Below are positions 9,045 through 17,037 of a DNA stretch of 64,000 bases, one piece after another. The translations under genes and the position numbers were made by a program. How positions within the stretch are numbered: the stretch's first letter is position 1; each line of letters opens with the position of its first letter. Origin of the DNA: Pseudomonas cremoris (GTDB lineage: Bacteria; Pseudomonadota; Gammaproteobacteria; Pseudomonadales; Pseudomonadaceae); NCBI RefSeq assembly GCF_014230465.1, contig NZ_JAAXCY010000002.1, positions 620,001 to 684,000 of the forward strand, in the 5' to 3' direction. The notes beneath the pieces are model-generated. The model saw only the letters and a program-made list of their open reading frames with translations, had not been told where the DNA came from and searched no databases.

Positions 9045-10749
9045 AACCCAATCCTGCCAAGTTCTTCTTGATCTCACCCTCCAACTTCGCGCTCTCCGCA
9101 AACTGCTCAGCCAGTTGCGCCATTAGTCGCGCCATCTTGTCGGCGAAGGCTTCCCCGTCCTCTTCCTGCTCTTCGGCGCCCACATAGCGCCCTGGCGTCA
9201 GCACATGCTCGTGCTTGCGGATGTCGTCCAGAGAGGCCGAGTAACAAAAGCCCGGCACGTCTGCGTAGCCTTCGCCGTGCTGCCAGGCGTGGAAGGTGTC
9301 GGCCACCTTTTTGATATCGTCCGATGTAAAGTCGCGCAGCACGCGGTCTTTCATGTAACCGAGTTGGCGGGCGTCGATGAACAGGAACTGGCTGCGTCGG
9401 TCACGCTTTTTCTTGTCGAGGTTGAAGCCATTGGCCTTATCTTTGGTAAGGAACCAGATACAGGCGGGAATCTGCGTGTTGGTAAACAACTGGCCGGGTA
9501 AGGCCACCATGCATTCCACATAGTCTTGCTCGATCAGCTGCTTGCGGATCTCGCCTTCATTGTTGGTGTTGCTGCTCATCGACCCATTGGCCAGCAGCAG
9601 CGCCATGCTGCCAGTCGGGGCGAGGTGGTAGAGCATGTGCTGCAGCCAGGCGAAGTTGGCGTTGCCTTGCGGAGGCCTGCCCACCAGCCAGCGAGGGTCT
9701 TGTTCCAGCTTGGCGTTCCACCACTCTTTCATATTGAAGGGCGGGTTGGCCATCACGTAGTCTGCGCGCAGATCGGGGTGCAGGTCGTTTTGCAGGGTGT
9801 CGCCAGGCTGACCGCCAAAGTTGAAGTCCAGCCCGCGGATGGCCATGTTCATGGCTGCCAGCTTCCAGGTGGTGGGGTTGCTTTCCTGGCCATAAACACT
9901 GATATGACCAGTCTTTCCGTTGACCACTTTGCCGCCATGCTCGGCGATAAATTCCTCGCTTTGCACAAAAAAACCGCCCGAACCCATGGCGGGGTCGTAC
10001 ACCCGCCCCTTGAACGGCTGCAACATCTCCACGATCAGCGTAACGATGCTTTTGGGGGTGTAGTACTGGCCGCCCTTTTTGCCCTCTGCCAGCGCAAACT
10101 GGCCAAGGAAGTATTCGTAGACGTGGCCAAGGATGTCTTTGCTCTTTAGGTTGAGCGGCTGGCCGTTGTAGCTAGGCTGGCTAAAGTTGGTGTCGGAGAA
10201 GTGGGCGATCAGGTCGGCCAACTTGTGGCTGTCGAGCTGGGTGCGGGAAAACTCCTTGTTGAGCACGTTCTTGAGTTTGACGTTCTCGCGCTCGATGGCT
10301 TCCATGGCGTTGTCGATCAGCCAGCCGACGGTGCGCATCTTTTCTGCCGTGTCTTTACCTGGCGCGCTCCAGGGCAACGGTTCGCCGGGTGGCACTTGCG
10401 CTAACTCACGCAGGGTTTGCCAGCGCGCCTCCATCGGCACCCAGAAAACGTTTCTCTCGGTGTAATAGTCGCGCACCTCCAACTCGGCGGCGACATTCTC
10501 TTCGTACTCTTCACTGCCAAGGTCGCCGTAATCCGCCGGGTCCATGAAGTAATCGTCGGCAGGATTGGTGAGTTGCGCGTGTAGCTCACGCTGGCGTTCC
10601 TCGAAGGCGTCGGATACGTACTTGAGAAAAATCAGGCCAAGCACCACGTGCTTGTAAACCGATGCATCCAAGGAAGAACGCAGTTTATCAGCGGCCGTCC
10701 AGAGCTTCTTTTCGAGCTCAGTGAAAAATTGTTGTTCGATGGGGTTCAT
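9034..10749 (-). CDS. hsdM: Type I DNA N6-adenine methyltransferase subunit M
   Basis: This 571-residue protein has the HsdM N-terminal helical domain (~1-200, beginning IEQQFFTELEKKLWTAADKL) and a class I adenine methyltransferase fold. The SAM-binding motif is YDPAMGSGGFF (251-261) and the catalytic motif IV is NPPF (335-338). It methylates adenine in the site chosen by HsdS. It is the first gene of the operon, and hsdS starts within its last four codons. Length and motifs are typical of the family, and nothing suggests damage. Confidence 0.97.
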   Translation of the reverse strand: MNPIEQQFFTELEKKLWTAADKLRSSLDASVYKHVVLGLIFLKYVSDAFEERQRELHAQLTNPADDYFMDPADYGDLGSEEYEENVAAELEVRDYYTERNVFWVPMEARWQTLRELAQVPPGEPLPWSAPGKDTAEKMRTVGWLIDNAMEAIERENVKLKNVLNKEFSRTQLDSHKLADLIAHFSDTNFSQPSYNGQPLNLKSKDILGHVYEYFLGQFALAEGKKGGQYYTPKSIVTLIVEMLQPFKGRVYDPAMGSGGFFVQSEEFIAEHGGKVVNGKTGHISVYGQESNPTTWKLAAMNMAIRGLDFNFGGQPGDTLQNDLHPDLRADYVMANPPFNMKEWWNAKLEQDPRWLVGRPPQGNANFAWLQHMLYHLAPTGSMALLLANGSMSSNTNNEGEIRKQLIEQDYVECMVALPGQLFTNTQIPACIWFLTKDKANGFNLDKKKRDRRSQFLFIDARQLGYMKDRVLRDFTSDDIKKVADTFHAWQHGEGYADVPGFCYSASLDDIRKHEHVLTPGRYVGAEEQEEDGEAFADKMARLMAQLAEQFAESAKLEGEIKKNLAGLGYGF

Positions 10750-10985
10750 CTGGTCATTCCCTAATGGCTAAGCACGCCCTTTTAACAGGGCATGTCCAGC
10801 GAATTTCGCGCTCCGCGCCTCGCTAAGTGCTGAGAGGTATAGTGCGCGGAAAGATACACGCCGTGTCCCTGTAAACGCCACAGCAAATGGCATGTCGAGC
10901 CAAAACAACGGCATCTGACTGTTCACTGTCATTCACTTCCTCGGCGTATTTTGGCCAAGGCAGATGCATACGGTGGTCAATGCGA

Positions 10986-11036
10986 ATGCAATTGACTGGG
11001 TGGCGGCAATGCAATTTGGACAAGCGCGATGCAATT
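10986..11036 (+). repeat. Three ATGCAATT direct repeats near the island end
   Basis: The octamer ATGCAATT occurs at 10986-10993, 11009-11016 and 11029-11036, spaced 23 and 20 bases start to start, about two helical turns. Each is an exact copy in one orientation. Clusters like this beside an attachment site are typical of arm-type integrase or directionality-factor sites. They might instead be an operator for hsdM, which starts 237 bases away. Confidence 0.5.
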
Positions 11037-11088
11037 ATGTAGCAGGGCTCTGCAGCGAGTGATGCCACAAATTTGCCACACTCCTCCC

Positions 11089-11159
11089 GCTAACCGGAAC
11101 GAAAATTCGCTAATCCTAGCTAACATAAACCTTTGATTTCCCGGCTAATCCGCGCTAAC
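11089..11159 (+). repeat. Five GCTAA(C/T) direct repeats beside the attachment site
   Basis: The hexamer GCTAAY occurs at 11089, 11109, 11119, 11144 and 11154, always in the same orientation. Two pairs are exactly ten bases apart (11109/11119 and 11144/11154), one helical turn. They end 30 bases from the tRNA-derived sequence. The phasing and position suggest binding sites for the element's integrase or excisionase. This role is inferred from placement only. Confidence 0.5.
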
Positions 11160-11188
11160 GTGTTGATTCTAAACGTCGACTTTTAGGA

Positions 11189-11233
11189 CTCCGAAGGCAG
11201 GGGTCGTGGGTTCGAATCCCGCCGGGTGCACCA
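11189..11233 (+). other. attR: 3' half of tRNA-Arg(CCG) left by island integration
   Basis: The sequence from the anticodon loop (CTCCGAA) through the 3' anticodon stem (GGCAG), variable loop (GGGTC), T-arm (with GTTCGAATC), acceptor strand (CGGGTGC) and ACCA is intact. The bases before 11189 (TTAGGA) cannot pair with GGCAG, and no 5' half precedes them. It therefore cannot fold as a tRNA. This is the duplicated 3' end of a tRNA gene created by a tyrosine recombinase. The complete tRNA-Arg is expected at the other island end, left of the window. Read alone it could be mistaken for a tRNA gene. Confidence 0.85.
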
Positions 11234-11246
11234 GATACGATGAAAA

Positions 11247-11277
11247 AGCCCCAGGTCTAAAGACCTGGGGCTTTTTT
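11247..11277 (+). terminator. Rho-independent terminator after the tRNA-Arg remnant
   Basis: A 12-base perfect stem (AGCCCCAGGTCT with AGACCTGGGGCT) encloses a tiny AA loop and is followed by a run of T. A run of A precedes it, so it can work in both directions. It would originally end the tRNA-Arg transcript and can also end the anti-sigma operon arriving from the right. Confidence 0.9.
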
Positions 11278-11289
11278 GTGGGTGTCATT

Positions 11290-11883
11290 TCACTGCTGCA
11301 CCAACGCCTCCAACCTCGCCGGCAAATCCTCCTCCGGGAAGCGCTCATGCAACACCAGCAGCTTTTCATCCGCCAGCCTCACCTGCCCGGCCTCACGCAG
11401 CCTCACAATCTCCTGCAACCCTTCCTCCAACGAAGGCAACGCCACCGGCGCTCGCTTGCTCAGCTTGGCGCTGGGCTGATCTGCCGTCGAGCCCATGACC
11501 TGCGCGCTCTCGGCGTGGGGAGCAACGGCAAGGCGGGCTACCGGGGCGGGAGCGGACATCATCGGCGGGGCCGGGCGGGCGGCCTCTTCGTGGAGCGCGG
11601 AGAAGGTGGCTGTGGATATCTCCGGTTGCGGCACAGGCGAGCGCGTCACTACGCCGATCATCAGTGCCAAACCGGCCACGGTGGCGAATGCCATTTGCCA
11701 GCGCGGGCGTTGGCAGGCTTGCAGCCAGCGTTGCCACACGCTCGGCTGCGGGGCCGGGGCTTCGCGGTGGGCGGTGGCGAGGATGAAGGCGTCGAGGGAC
11801 GCGGGCGGTTCGCCGGTGGTGTGTTGACGATAGTGCTGAAGCAACACGTCCTCAGGATCTGGCGTATGTCGAGAGTCAGTCAT
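11290..11883 (-). CDS. Putative anti-sigma factor, single-pass membrane protein
   Basis: The 197-residue protein starts in an ATGA overlap with the sigma-factor gene. Residues 1-60 are cytoplasmic and acidic; a membrane segment follows (MAFATVAGLALMIGVV, ~64-79), then a Pro/Ala-rich periplasmic region and a helical C-terminus (EEGLQEIVRLREAGQVRLAD). Translational coupling to an ECF sigma factor and this topology suggest an anti-sigma factor that holds the sigma at the membrane. There is no recognisable zinc-binding HxxxCxxC motif. It is the last gene of the operon. Confidence 0.65.
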   Translation of the reverse strand: MTDSRHTPDPEDVLLQHYRQHTTGEPPASLDAFILATAHREAPAPQPSVWQRWLQACQRPRWQMAFATVAGLALMIGVVTRSPVPQPEISTATFSALHEEAARPAPPMMSAPAPVARLAVAPHAESAQVMGSTADQPSAKLSKRAPVALPSLEEGLQEIVRLREAGQVRLADEKLLVLHERFPEEDLPARLEALVQQ

Positions 11884-12452
11884 GCGGGTATCTCCTCGGC
11901 CAGCAGGCGACGCAGTTTCTGCTGGGCATAACGCAGGCGGCTTTTTACGGTTTCCAGCGGGGCGCCGATGAGGGCGGCGATTTGCGGCACTTCGAGGTCG
12001 CCGTGCAAGCGCAGCAGGAAGACTTCGCGCTGGTCTTCGGGCAAGTCTTGCAGCGCGGCGTCGAGCCGCGCCTGGTCGCGGCTCAGGCTCAGTTGCTGCT
12101 CGGGGCCGGCGCTGTCATCGGGCTGGGCGTGGAGTTGCTCGTCGTAGCTGTCGTGCAGGGGGTTGTGGATGCCGTGCTTGCGCCAGTAATCGATGAGACG
12201 GTTGCGGGCAATCTGGAATAGCCACGTACGAAAACTCGCGCGGCCCTGTGGCTGGGTGGTACTGCGGATCAGGCTGAGCCAGGTCTCCTGGTAGATTTCC
12301 TCGGCCAGTTCGGCTTTGTTGCTCAGGGACACGAGGAAACGGTACAGGCCTTGGCGGTGCCTTGCGTACAAGGCTTCGAACGCGGCGCTGTCGCCGGTTC
12401 GATAGCGGGCCAGCAGCGATTCGTCGCTGGGTAGGTCATCTGGAACGGCCAT
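11880..12452 (-). CDS. ECF-family RNA polymerase sigma factor
   Basis: From ATG 12452 (MAVPDDLPSDESLLARYRTG) the product is 190 residues. Region 2 is clear (AFEALYARHRQGLYRFLVSL to FRTWLFQIARNRLIDYWRK), as is region 4, with a helix-turn-helix (LPEDQREVFLLRLHGDLEVP, then APLETVKSRLRYAQQKLRR). It directs polymerase to a specific regulon. AAAGGAG lies twelve bases upstream of this start. An upstream ATG at 12497 overlaps the VWA stop as TGATG and would add 15 residues, so the true start is uncertain. Overlap with the downstream gene supports a sigma/anti-sigma pair. Confidence 0.92.
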   Translation of the reverse strand: MAVPDDLPSDESLLARYRTGDSAAFEALYARHRQGLYRFLVSLSNKAELAEEIYQETWLSLIRSTTQPQGRASFRTWLFQIARNRLIDYWRKHGIHNPLHDSYDEQLHAQPDDSAGPEQQLSLSRDQARLDAALQDLPEDQREVFLLRLHGDLEVPQIAALIGAPLETVKSRLRYAQQKLRRLLAEEIPA

Positions 12453-12496
12453 GTGGGTGGCGGACTCCTTTCGGGGGATCGTTGTTGCGTTCAGCA

Positions 12497-14137
12497 TCAG
12501 TGCTTGAGGCTCTGGGCCAGCTCCACCAGTTGCACAAACTCATTGCGCAGCCCGAACGGGTCATCACCTCGGGCCGAGCGGGCCAGTGCGGCGGTGTCGC
12601 GCAAACTCATGCTGCCAGTGTAGCGGCCATCGCTCTTGAGCTGTTGGGCGAAGGCTGCCACGGCTGCGGCAAAGCGCAGATCGTCGCTAGGTTTGCGCGT
12701 TACATCGCTGATGGGACGCTCGATCAACTGGCTGTCACCGCCCGTCGCAGGCTTGAAACGCACACGCAGCATCGCCAACTCGCCGGCTTTTTCCTCGGCC
12801 GCAGACGCGGCAGCGTAACGCAAAGGTTCCAACCACCCCTTCTCGCCCTTCGGCACGATTTCGTACAGCGCAGTGACCGTATGCCCTGCACCGATTTCAC
12901 CCGCGTCGACTTTGTCGTTATTAAAATCCTCACGCTTCAATGCACGGTTTTCATAACCAAGCAGGCGATATTCACTGACCCGTGCCGGGTTGAATTCCAC
13001 CTGCAACTTCACATCCCGCGCCACCACCGCCAGGGTCGAGCTGAGCTGGTCCACCAACACCTTGCGGGCTTCGCGCAGGTTGTCGATATAGGCGTAGTTG
13101 CCGTCGCCGGCATCGGCCAGCTGCTCCATCAAGTGTTCGTTGTAGTTATCCACACCGAAGCCCAGGGTCGTCAGCGATACGCCGCTTTTGCGCTGGTCCA
13201 TGGCCATCTGCTTAAGGCTGTCGAAGTCGCTGACGCCCACGTTGAAGTCACCGTCGGTGGCCAGCAGGATGCGGTTGATGCCTTTGTCGATAAAGCCTTC
13301 ACGGGCCATCTGGTAAGCCAGCTCGATGCCCGATGCACCTGCAGTCGAGCCGCCGGCGGTGAGTTGGTCGATGGCGTTGCGGATCTTGGTCTTGTCGCGG
13401 CCCGAGGTGGGTGTGAGCACCACTCGCGACTCACCGGCGTACACCACCAGCGAAACACGGTCCTGATCGCGCAACTGATCCACCAGCAATTTCAGCGTAC
13501 TTTTCACCAGCGGCAAGCCTTCGCGACGGTCCATGGAGCCGGACACATCCACCAGGAATACCAGGTTGGCCGGCGCCAGGTCCGCCACGGCGCGGTCGGA
13601 CGCCTTGATGCCGATACGCAGCAATTGGGTGTGCGGGTTCCACGGCGTAGCGGCGACTTCGGTGGTCACGCCAAAAGGCGAGCCATCGGTAGGCAACGCG
13701 TAGCTGTAGGGAAAGTAGTTGACCATTTCTTCCAGTCGCACAGCGCCCTCGGGCGGCAGGCGGCCTTGGTTGAGGAAGCGTCTTACGTTCGCGTAGCTGC
13801 CTGTGTCGACGTCGACGCTGAACGTGGACACCGGCGTTTCGGCCACGCAATGCACTGGGTTGTCGGGCAGGTTTTTGTATTGCTCACGCGGTTCGCTGCG
13901 ATACGCCATGGCCGCCGATTCCTGCATCACCAGGCGCGTGGTCATCGGTGCAGGTAACGGCATGCGCTTGCTCAGCGCACCGTACACCGGTTCGCTTTGC
14001 AGCTCGGAAACTGGCGCAGCCTCGGACGGCTTGGCCACATCGCGGGAAGAAGACAGCCCACACCCGGCCAGCGCCACCAGCAAGGTAACGGCAAAGCCCT
14101 GGGCAGCAGGACGCAGGAAGAGCAAAGGACGGGACAT
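12497..14137 (-). CDS. VWA-domain lipoprotein (YfbK-like)
   Basis: The 546-residue protein has a lipoprotein signal (LLVALAGC, Cys26). A YfbK-type N-terminal domain (~95-190, with TFSVDVDTGSYANVRRFLN) precedes a von Willebrand A domain, whose metal-binding site is DVSGSMD (197-203) with later Thr and Asp residues (TAGGSTAGA, LATDGDFNVG). A YfbK C-terminal domain ends in a region rich in charged helices. It should sit in the envelope and bind partners through a Mg ion. It heads the operon with the sigma and anti-sigma genes, suggesting it takes part in the signal they sense. Its own ligand is unknown. Confidence 0.9.
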   Translation of the reverse strand: MSRPLLFLRPAAQGFAVTLLVALAGCGLSSSRDVAKPSEAAPVSELQSEPVYGALSKRMPLPAPMTTRLVMQESAAMAYRSEPREQYKNLPDNPVHCVAETPVSTFSVDVDTGSYANVRRFLNQGRLPPEGAVRLEEMVNYFPYSYALPTDGSPFGVTTEVAATPWNPHTQLLRIGIKASDRAVADLAPANLVFLVDVSGSMDRREGLPLVKSTLKLLVDQLRDQDRVSLVVYAGESRVVLTPTSGRDKTKIRNAIDQLTAGGSTAGASGIELAYQMAREGFIDKGINRILLATDGDFNVGVSDFDSLKQMAMDQRKSGVSLTTLGFGVDNYNEHLMEQLADAGDGNYAYIDNLREARKVLVDQLSSTLAVVARDVKLQVEFNPARVSEYRLLGYENRALKREDFNNDKVDAGEIGAGHTVTALYEIVPKGEKGWLEPLRYAAASAAEEKAGELAMLRVRFKPATGGDSQLIERPISDVTRKPSDDLRFAAAVAAFAQQLKSDGRYTGSMSLRDTAALARSARGDDPFGLRNEFVQLVELAQSLKH

Positions 14138-14490
14138 GGCTGAACCTCGTGAATGAATAATCCGTTCACAAGGTCAGACGCAGTGGGTGGCATCTTCGGG
14201 TTAATTTGAAGGTCATGTCGGATAACCGGCTGGTGTAATTCAAATAGACGCTACAACCTCATCACCAATGCGCCTGTACCGCGGCTTTAGAAACAAATGA
14301 CCCATTTCGTCAAACGCTCACCGCAAAAAGCCTTCTACAAATCTCCCGGTTGAAACACTTATCGAGAAATACTTTTGCCGTTGGCTGTGAGCACTTAACC
14401 CGACAACTTACTTCGTGCGAAGAAGAGGTTGCCCAATGTAATACCTGCAGGATAACCAATCCGAAAAAGCTGCCAGTGGATATTCGAAAC
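14138..14490. other. Divergent promoter region between the VWA operon and the protease gene
   Basis: This 353-base gap should contain the leftward promoter of the VWA/sigma operon and the rightward promoter of the metalloprotease. A TTG-started extension of the protease frame begins at 14350 and its sequence (Cys-rich, no signal) does not look like the family. No strong ribosome site or inverted repeat marks either start. I see no RNA gene. Confidence 0.4.
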
Positions 14491-16326
14491 ATGAGGATTC
14501 AACCAGCAACACCTGTTTTTCATTCGATCCCTGAAGTCGGAATTTTGTCGCAAGACGTCCCCCCGTCTTCCCACCAACGGCCCCGCTATAAGCGGTTCAT
14601 TCCACCGCGCACTAGCCACCCGTTTACACGCCCCTGGCGTCAGCCTCCGCCGCAGATTAGTCCGATGGACCAACGTACCGGCAAGACGCAACGCGATGGA
14701 AAGGGGAATGACCCTACTCAGCGCCCCGATGACCCGCATATCGCTAGAATCAATAAGCGCTCATTTGACATGCAACGCGCGATTAATCAACTCACACAAG
14801 GCGCCGGGACATGGCAAGACAGCAACAGAAACAACAAAACCGAAATTGCCTATTCGTTCAACAACGGTGGTTTCAATGAACGGCAAAAATCGGAGGCTCG
14901 CCGTTCCATTGAGTCTTGGTCTGACGTGGCTAACTTACGGTTCACCGAAAACGGTGGCCCTGCGGAAGGCCGCTTGACGTTCGCGATATCCAACCGAGAA
15001 AGGTCCGCTTACGGCACATATCCCACACCCGGCCATCACGGCGGTGGCAGAACCGTTTACAACCCGAACTTTGCACATAGACACGTCATCACCCACGAAA
15101 TCGGGCACGCCCTCGGCCTGAGCCATCCTGGTCGATACAACGGCAGTGCAAGTGATGGCCAGCGTGTTTATGCACAAGATTCAAAAGCTCACACGGTGAT
15201 GAGCTACTTCGAAGATAACAGCAGTGGCAAGACGCTCAATGCCACACCTAAAGCGCCAATGATGGATGACATTAGCGCAATCCAAAAGAAGTACGGCGCC
15301 AATCGCGAGATCCGCAAGGAAGATAATACCTACGGCTTTAACTCCAATACCCGTCGGGACTACTACACCCTTAACAGCGGGCGGGACAACGCCACATTCT
15401 GTGTATGGGATGGCGCCGGCAACGACACGCTGGATTTCTCCGGTTACCGTGCCAACCAGGTTATCAATCTAAGAGCCGGATCGTTTTCTGACGTTGGCGG
15501 CCTTAAAGGCAATGTTTCCATCGCCCGCGATTGCAGCATTGAAAATGCCATCGGAGGAACTGCCAATGATGTTCTGATCGGCAACGACAGCGACAATCGT
15601 CTTACCGGAGGCCTGGGCGGCGACCGGCAGCGGGGAGGACCGGGGGCAGATACTTTTGTCTACAACAGCGCCCGCGATTCGACTCCGGAAAATCCCGATG
15701 TTCTCATGGATTTCGCCAGTGGCACGGACAAGATCGATGTGGCTCGTACGATGCAAGAGGCAACAATCTCCAGCCTCGCATTCGTGAGTACCTTTACAGG
15801 CAAATCAGGGGATACGGTGCTCACCTATGACGAAAAAAGCGGCATGGGCTCCGTGGCGATTGACCTCACGGGCAGTGGCAAGGCCGACTTTCTGATCAAG
15901 ACCCACGGAAAGATCAAACCAGAAGATATTGTGACCGGCTTAACAACACCCTCCCCGCGTCGCGTCACTGAAACTGTCACTCTGCCCGTCAGCCCTACAA
16001 CGGAGAAGGCTCGCTTTACCTTCGAAAGCACAAGCGACTCGACCTATGACAATGCGCGCGTGTTAACAGACTTTGTCAGCGGCACCGATAAGATTGATCT
16101 CTCTGCAGTGATGAAAGAGGCCAACACCCCTTTCACTCATGTAGAGGCCTACACCGGCCGAATTGGCGACACCGTAGTGAAATATAATCAACGCAGCGGT
16201 CGCTATTTTATCGGCGTTGACCTGACAGGGAATCGCAGTACAGATTTTCTGATCAAAAGCACACGCCCAATCCGCCCTCAAGACATCGTGGGTCTCACGC
16301 ACCCGCTTGGCAAATACATGCTTTGA
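14491..16326 (+). CDS. Serralysin-family (M10B) metalloprotease with duplicated C-terminal domain
   Basis: From ATG 14491 the product is 611 residues. The catalytic domain has the zinc motif HEIGHALGLSH (202-212) and the Met-turn VMSYF with Met237. A short RTX block follows (GGTANDVLIGNDSDNRLTGG and GGPGADTF, ~355-390). The C-terminus is two copies of a ~100-residue unit, ~388-490 and ~505-611. Each has D(F)xSGTDKID, TG..GDTV and ADFLIK or TDFLIK with P.DIV. Typical serralysins such as AprA are ~480 residues with one such unit. RTX proteins leave by type I secretion, but no AprDEF-like transporter is adjacent. The start is uncertain (alternative TTG at 14350); no strong ribosome site is present. 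Confidence 0.85.
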   Translation: MRIQPATPVFHSIPEVGILSQDVPPSSHQRPRYKRFIPPRTSHPFTRPWRQPPPQISPMDQRTGKTQRDGKGNDPTQRPDDPHIARINKRSFDMQRAINQLTQGAGTWQDSNRNNKTEIAYSFNNGGFNERQKSEARRSIESWSDVANLRFTENGGPAEGRLTFAISNRERSAYGTYPTPGHHGGGRTVYNPNFAHRHVITHEIGHALGLSHPGRYNGSASDGQRVYAQDSKAHTVMSYFEDNSSGKTLNATPKAPMMDDISAIQKKYGANREIRKEDNTYGFNSNTRRDYYTLNSGRDNATFCVWDGAGNDTLDFSGYRANQVINLRAGSFSDVGGLKGNVSIARDCSIENAIGGTANDVLIGNDSDNRLTGGLGGDRQRGGPGADTFVYNSARDSTPENPDVLMDFASGTDKIDVARTMQEATISSLAFVSTFTGKSGDTVLTYDEKSGMGSVAIDLTGSGKADFLIKTHGKIKPEDIVTGLTTPSPRRVTETVTLPVSPTTEKARFTFESTSDSTYDNARVLTDFVSGTDKIDLSAVMKEANTPFTHVEAYTGRIGDTVVKYNQRSGRYFIGVDLTGNRSTDFLIKSTRPIRPQDIVGLTHPLGKYML

Positions 16327-16332
16327 GCAAGC

Positions 16333-16367
16333 AGGCCTTTGTAGACGACAGGCGTCAACAAAGGCCT
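16333..16367. terminator. Inverted repeat between convergent genes, possible shared terminator
   Basis: AGGCCTTTGT and GACG pair with CGTC and ACAAAGGCCT around a five-base loop, a nearly continuous 14-base stem, just after the protease stop. The T-run after it is poor, so efficient rho-independent termination is uncertain. It lies between the convergent protease and GNA1162-like genes. Confidence 0.6.
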
Positions 16368-16386
16368 TTGCTATGACCATCAACCG

Positions 16387-17037
16387 TCAATCGGTACCGT
16401 ATTTCGGATTACGTGGACCGTACAGAATCCCGGTGCGTTGCCCTGGCGACAGCAAGCGCGCACTGGTGATGCCGGCAATCGGATGCGCCGCATCGGTGGA
16501 GCTGTTGATCACCTGCTTGACCGCCGCAGTGATCAGCATGCCGATCAGGCCGCCGCTGTTGTTGTTGCCTTCCTCGCTGGAGGCGCGCGCCGAACCGGTC
16601 CACAAGGTGGTGCCGGTACGCAGGTCGACCAGTTTGGCCGAGGCCGTCACCGCAGTGTCGCTGGAGATCAGCATGTACTTGGTGCCGTACTCGGTGACGG
16701 TGATGTACAGCGCCGCGTCCGCACCGAAGATGTCATGCAGTTTGGTCGGCGGCACGGCCTGGATGTCGTTGGCGGTGGTCAAGCCGTTTTGGCGGAAGGT
16801 TTCGTCCACCAGGGCAATCGGCAACACGTAGTAGCCGGCTTCGGCCAACGGGTAGGTCACTTGCGACACCAGGCTGTAGGACGCCTGCACTTCAGGCGAT
16901 TCATTGAGCGGCGGCAATACCAGGATCGACTTTGGCCGCGCCTGTTTGTACGCGGTGTAGTCGATAGTCTTGGGCGCGGCGCAACCGCCGAGCAAGGCCA
17001 GGGCCAGCAAGGCGCCGGTGAGTTTCAATAGGCTCAT
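16387..17037 (-). CDS. GNA1162/DUF799 family lipoprotein
   Basis: The 216-residue product has a lipoprotein signal (LALLGGC, Cys19). It then follows the DUF799 pattern: ILVLPPLNESPEVQASYS, TYPLAEAGYYVLP, the FGADAALYITVTEYGTKY segment, and SAKLVDLRTGTTLWTG. The fold resembles LpoB/TolB-N-like outer-membrane lipoproteins. It overlaps the preceding DUF4810 gene by four bases and is third in a CsgG-DUF4810-GNA1162 series. The same trio occurs in Neisseria and other proteobacteria. Its function is unknown. The outer membrane is the expected location. Confidence 0.88.
   Translation of the reverse strand: MSLLKLTGALLALALLGGCAAPKTIDYTAYKQARPKSILVLPPLNESPEVQASYSLVSQVTYPLAEAGYYVLPIALVDETFRQNGLTTANDIQAVPPTKLHDIFGADAALYITVTEYGTKYMLISSDTAVTASAKLVDLRTGTTLWTGSARASSEEGNNNSGGLIGMLITAAVKQVINSSTDAAHPIAGITSARLLSPGQRTGILYGPRNPKYGTD

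Larger units (their letters stand above)
10750..11188. other. Island-end non-coding region upstream of hsdM
   Basis: These 439 bases lie between the hsdM start and the tRNA-derived attachment site and should include the hsdM promoter, read leftward. Frames on both strands are short and unlike protein. The right half is filled with two sets of short direct repeats, annotated separately. This is the usual place for recombinase and excisionase binding next to an integrated element. Confidence 0.55.

Noticed and set aside
10823..11068. 81-residue minus-strand frame near the island end
   Set aside because: It runs through the ATGCAATT repeats, has no ribosome site and no protein-like pattern.
11161..11233. 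A functional tRNA-Arg gene
   Set aside because: Only the 3' half is present; the upstream bases cannot form the anticodon, D or acceptor stems.
12362..13957. 531-residue plus-strand frame
   Set aside because: It is the mirror of the VWA lipoprotein gene. High GC at third positions keeps the opposite frame open; it has no motifs.
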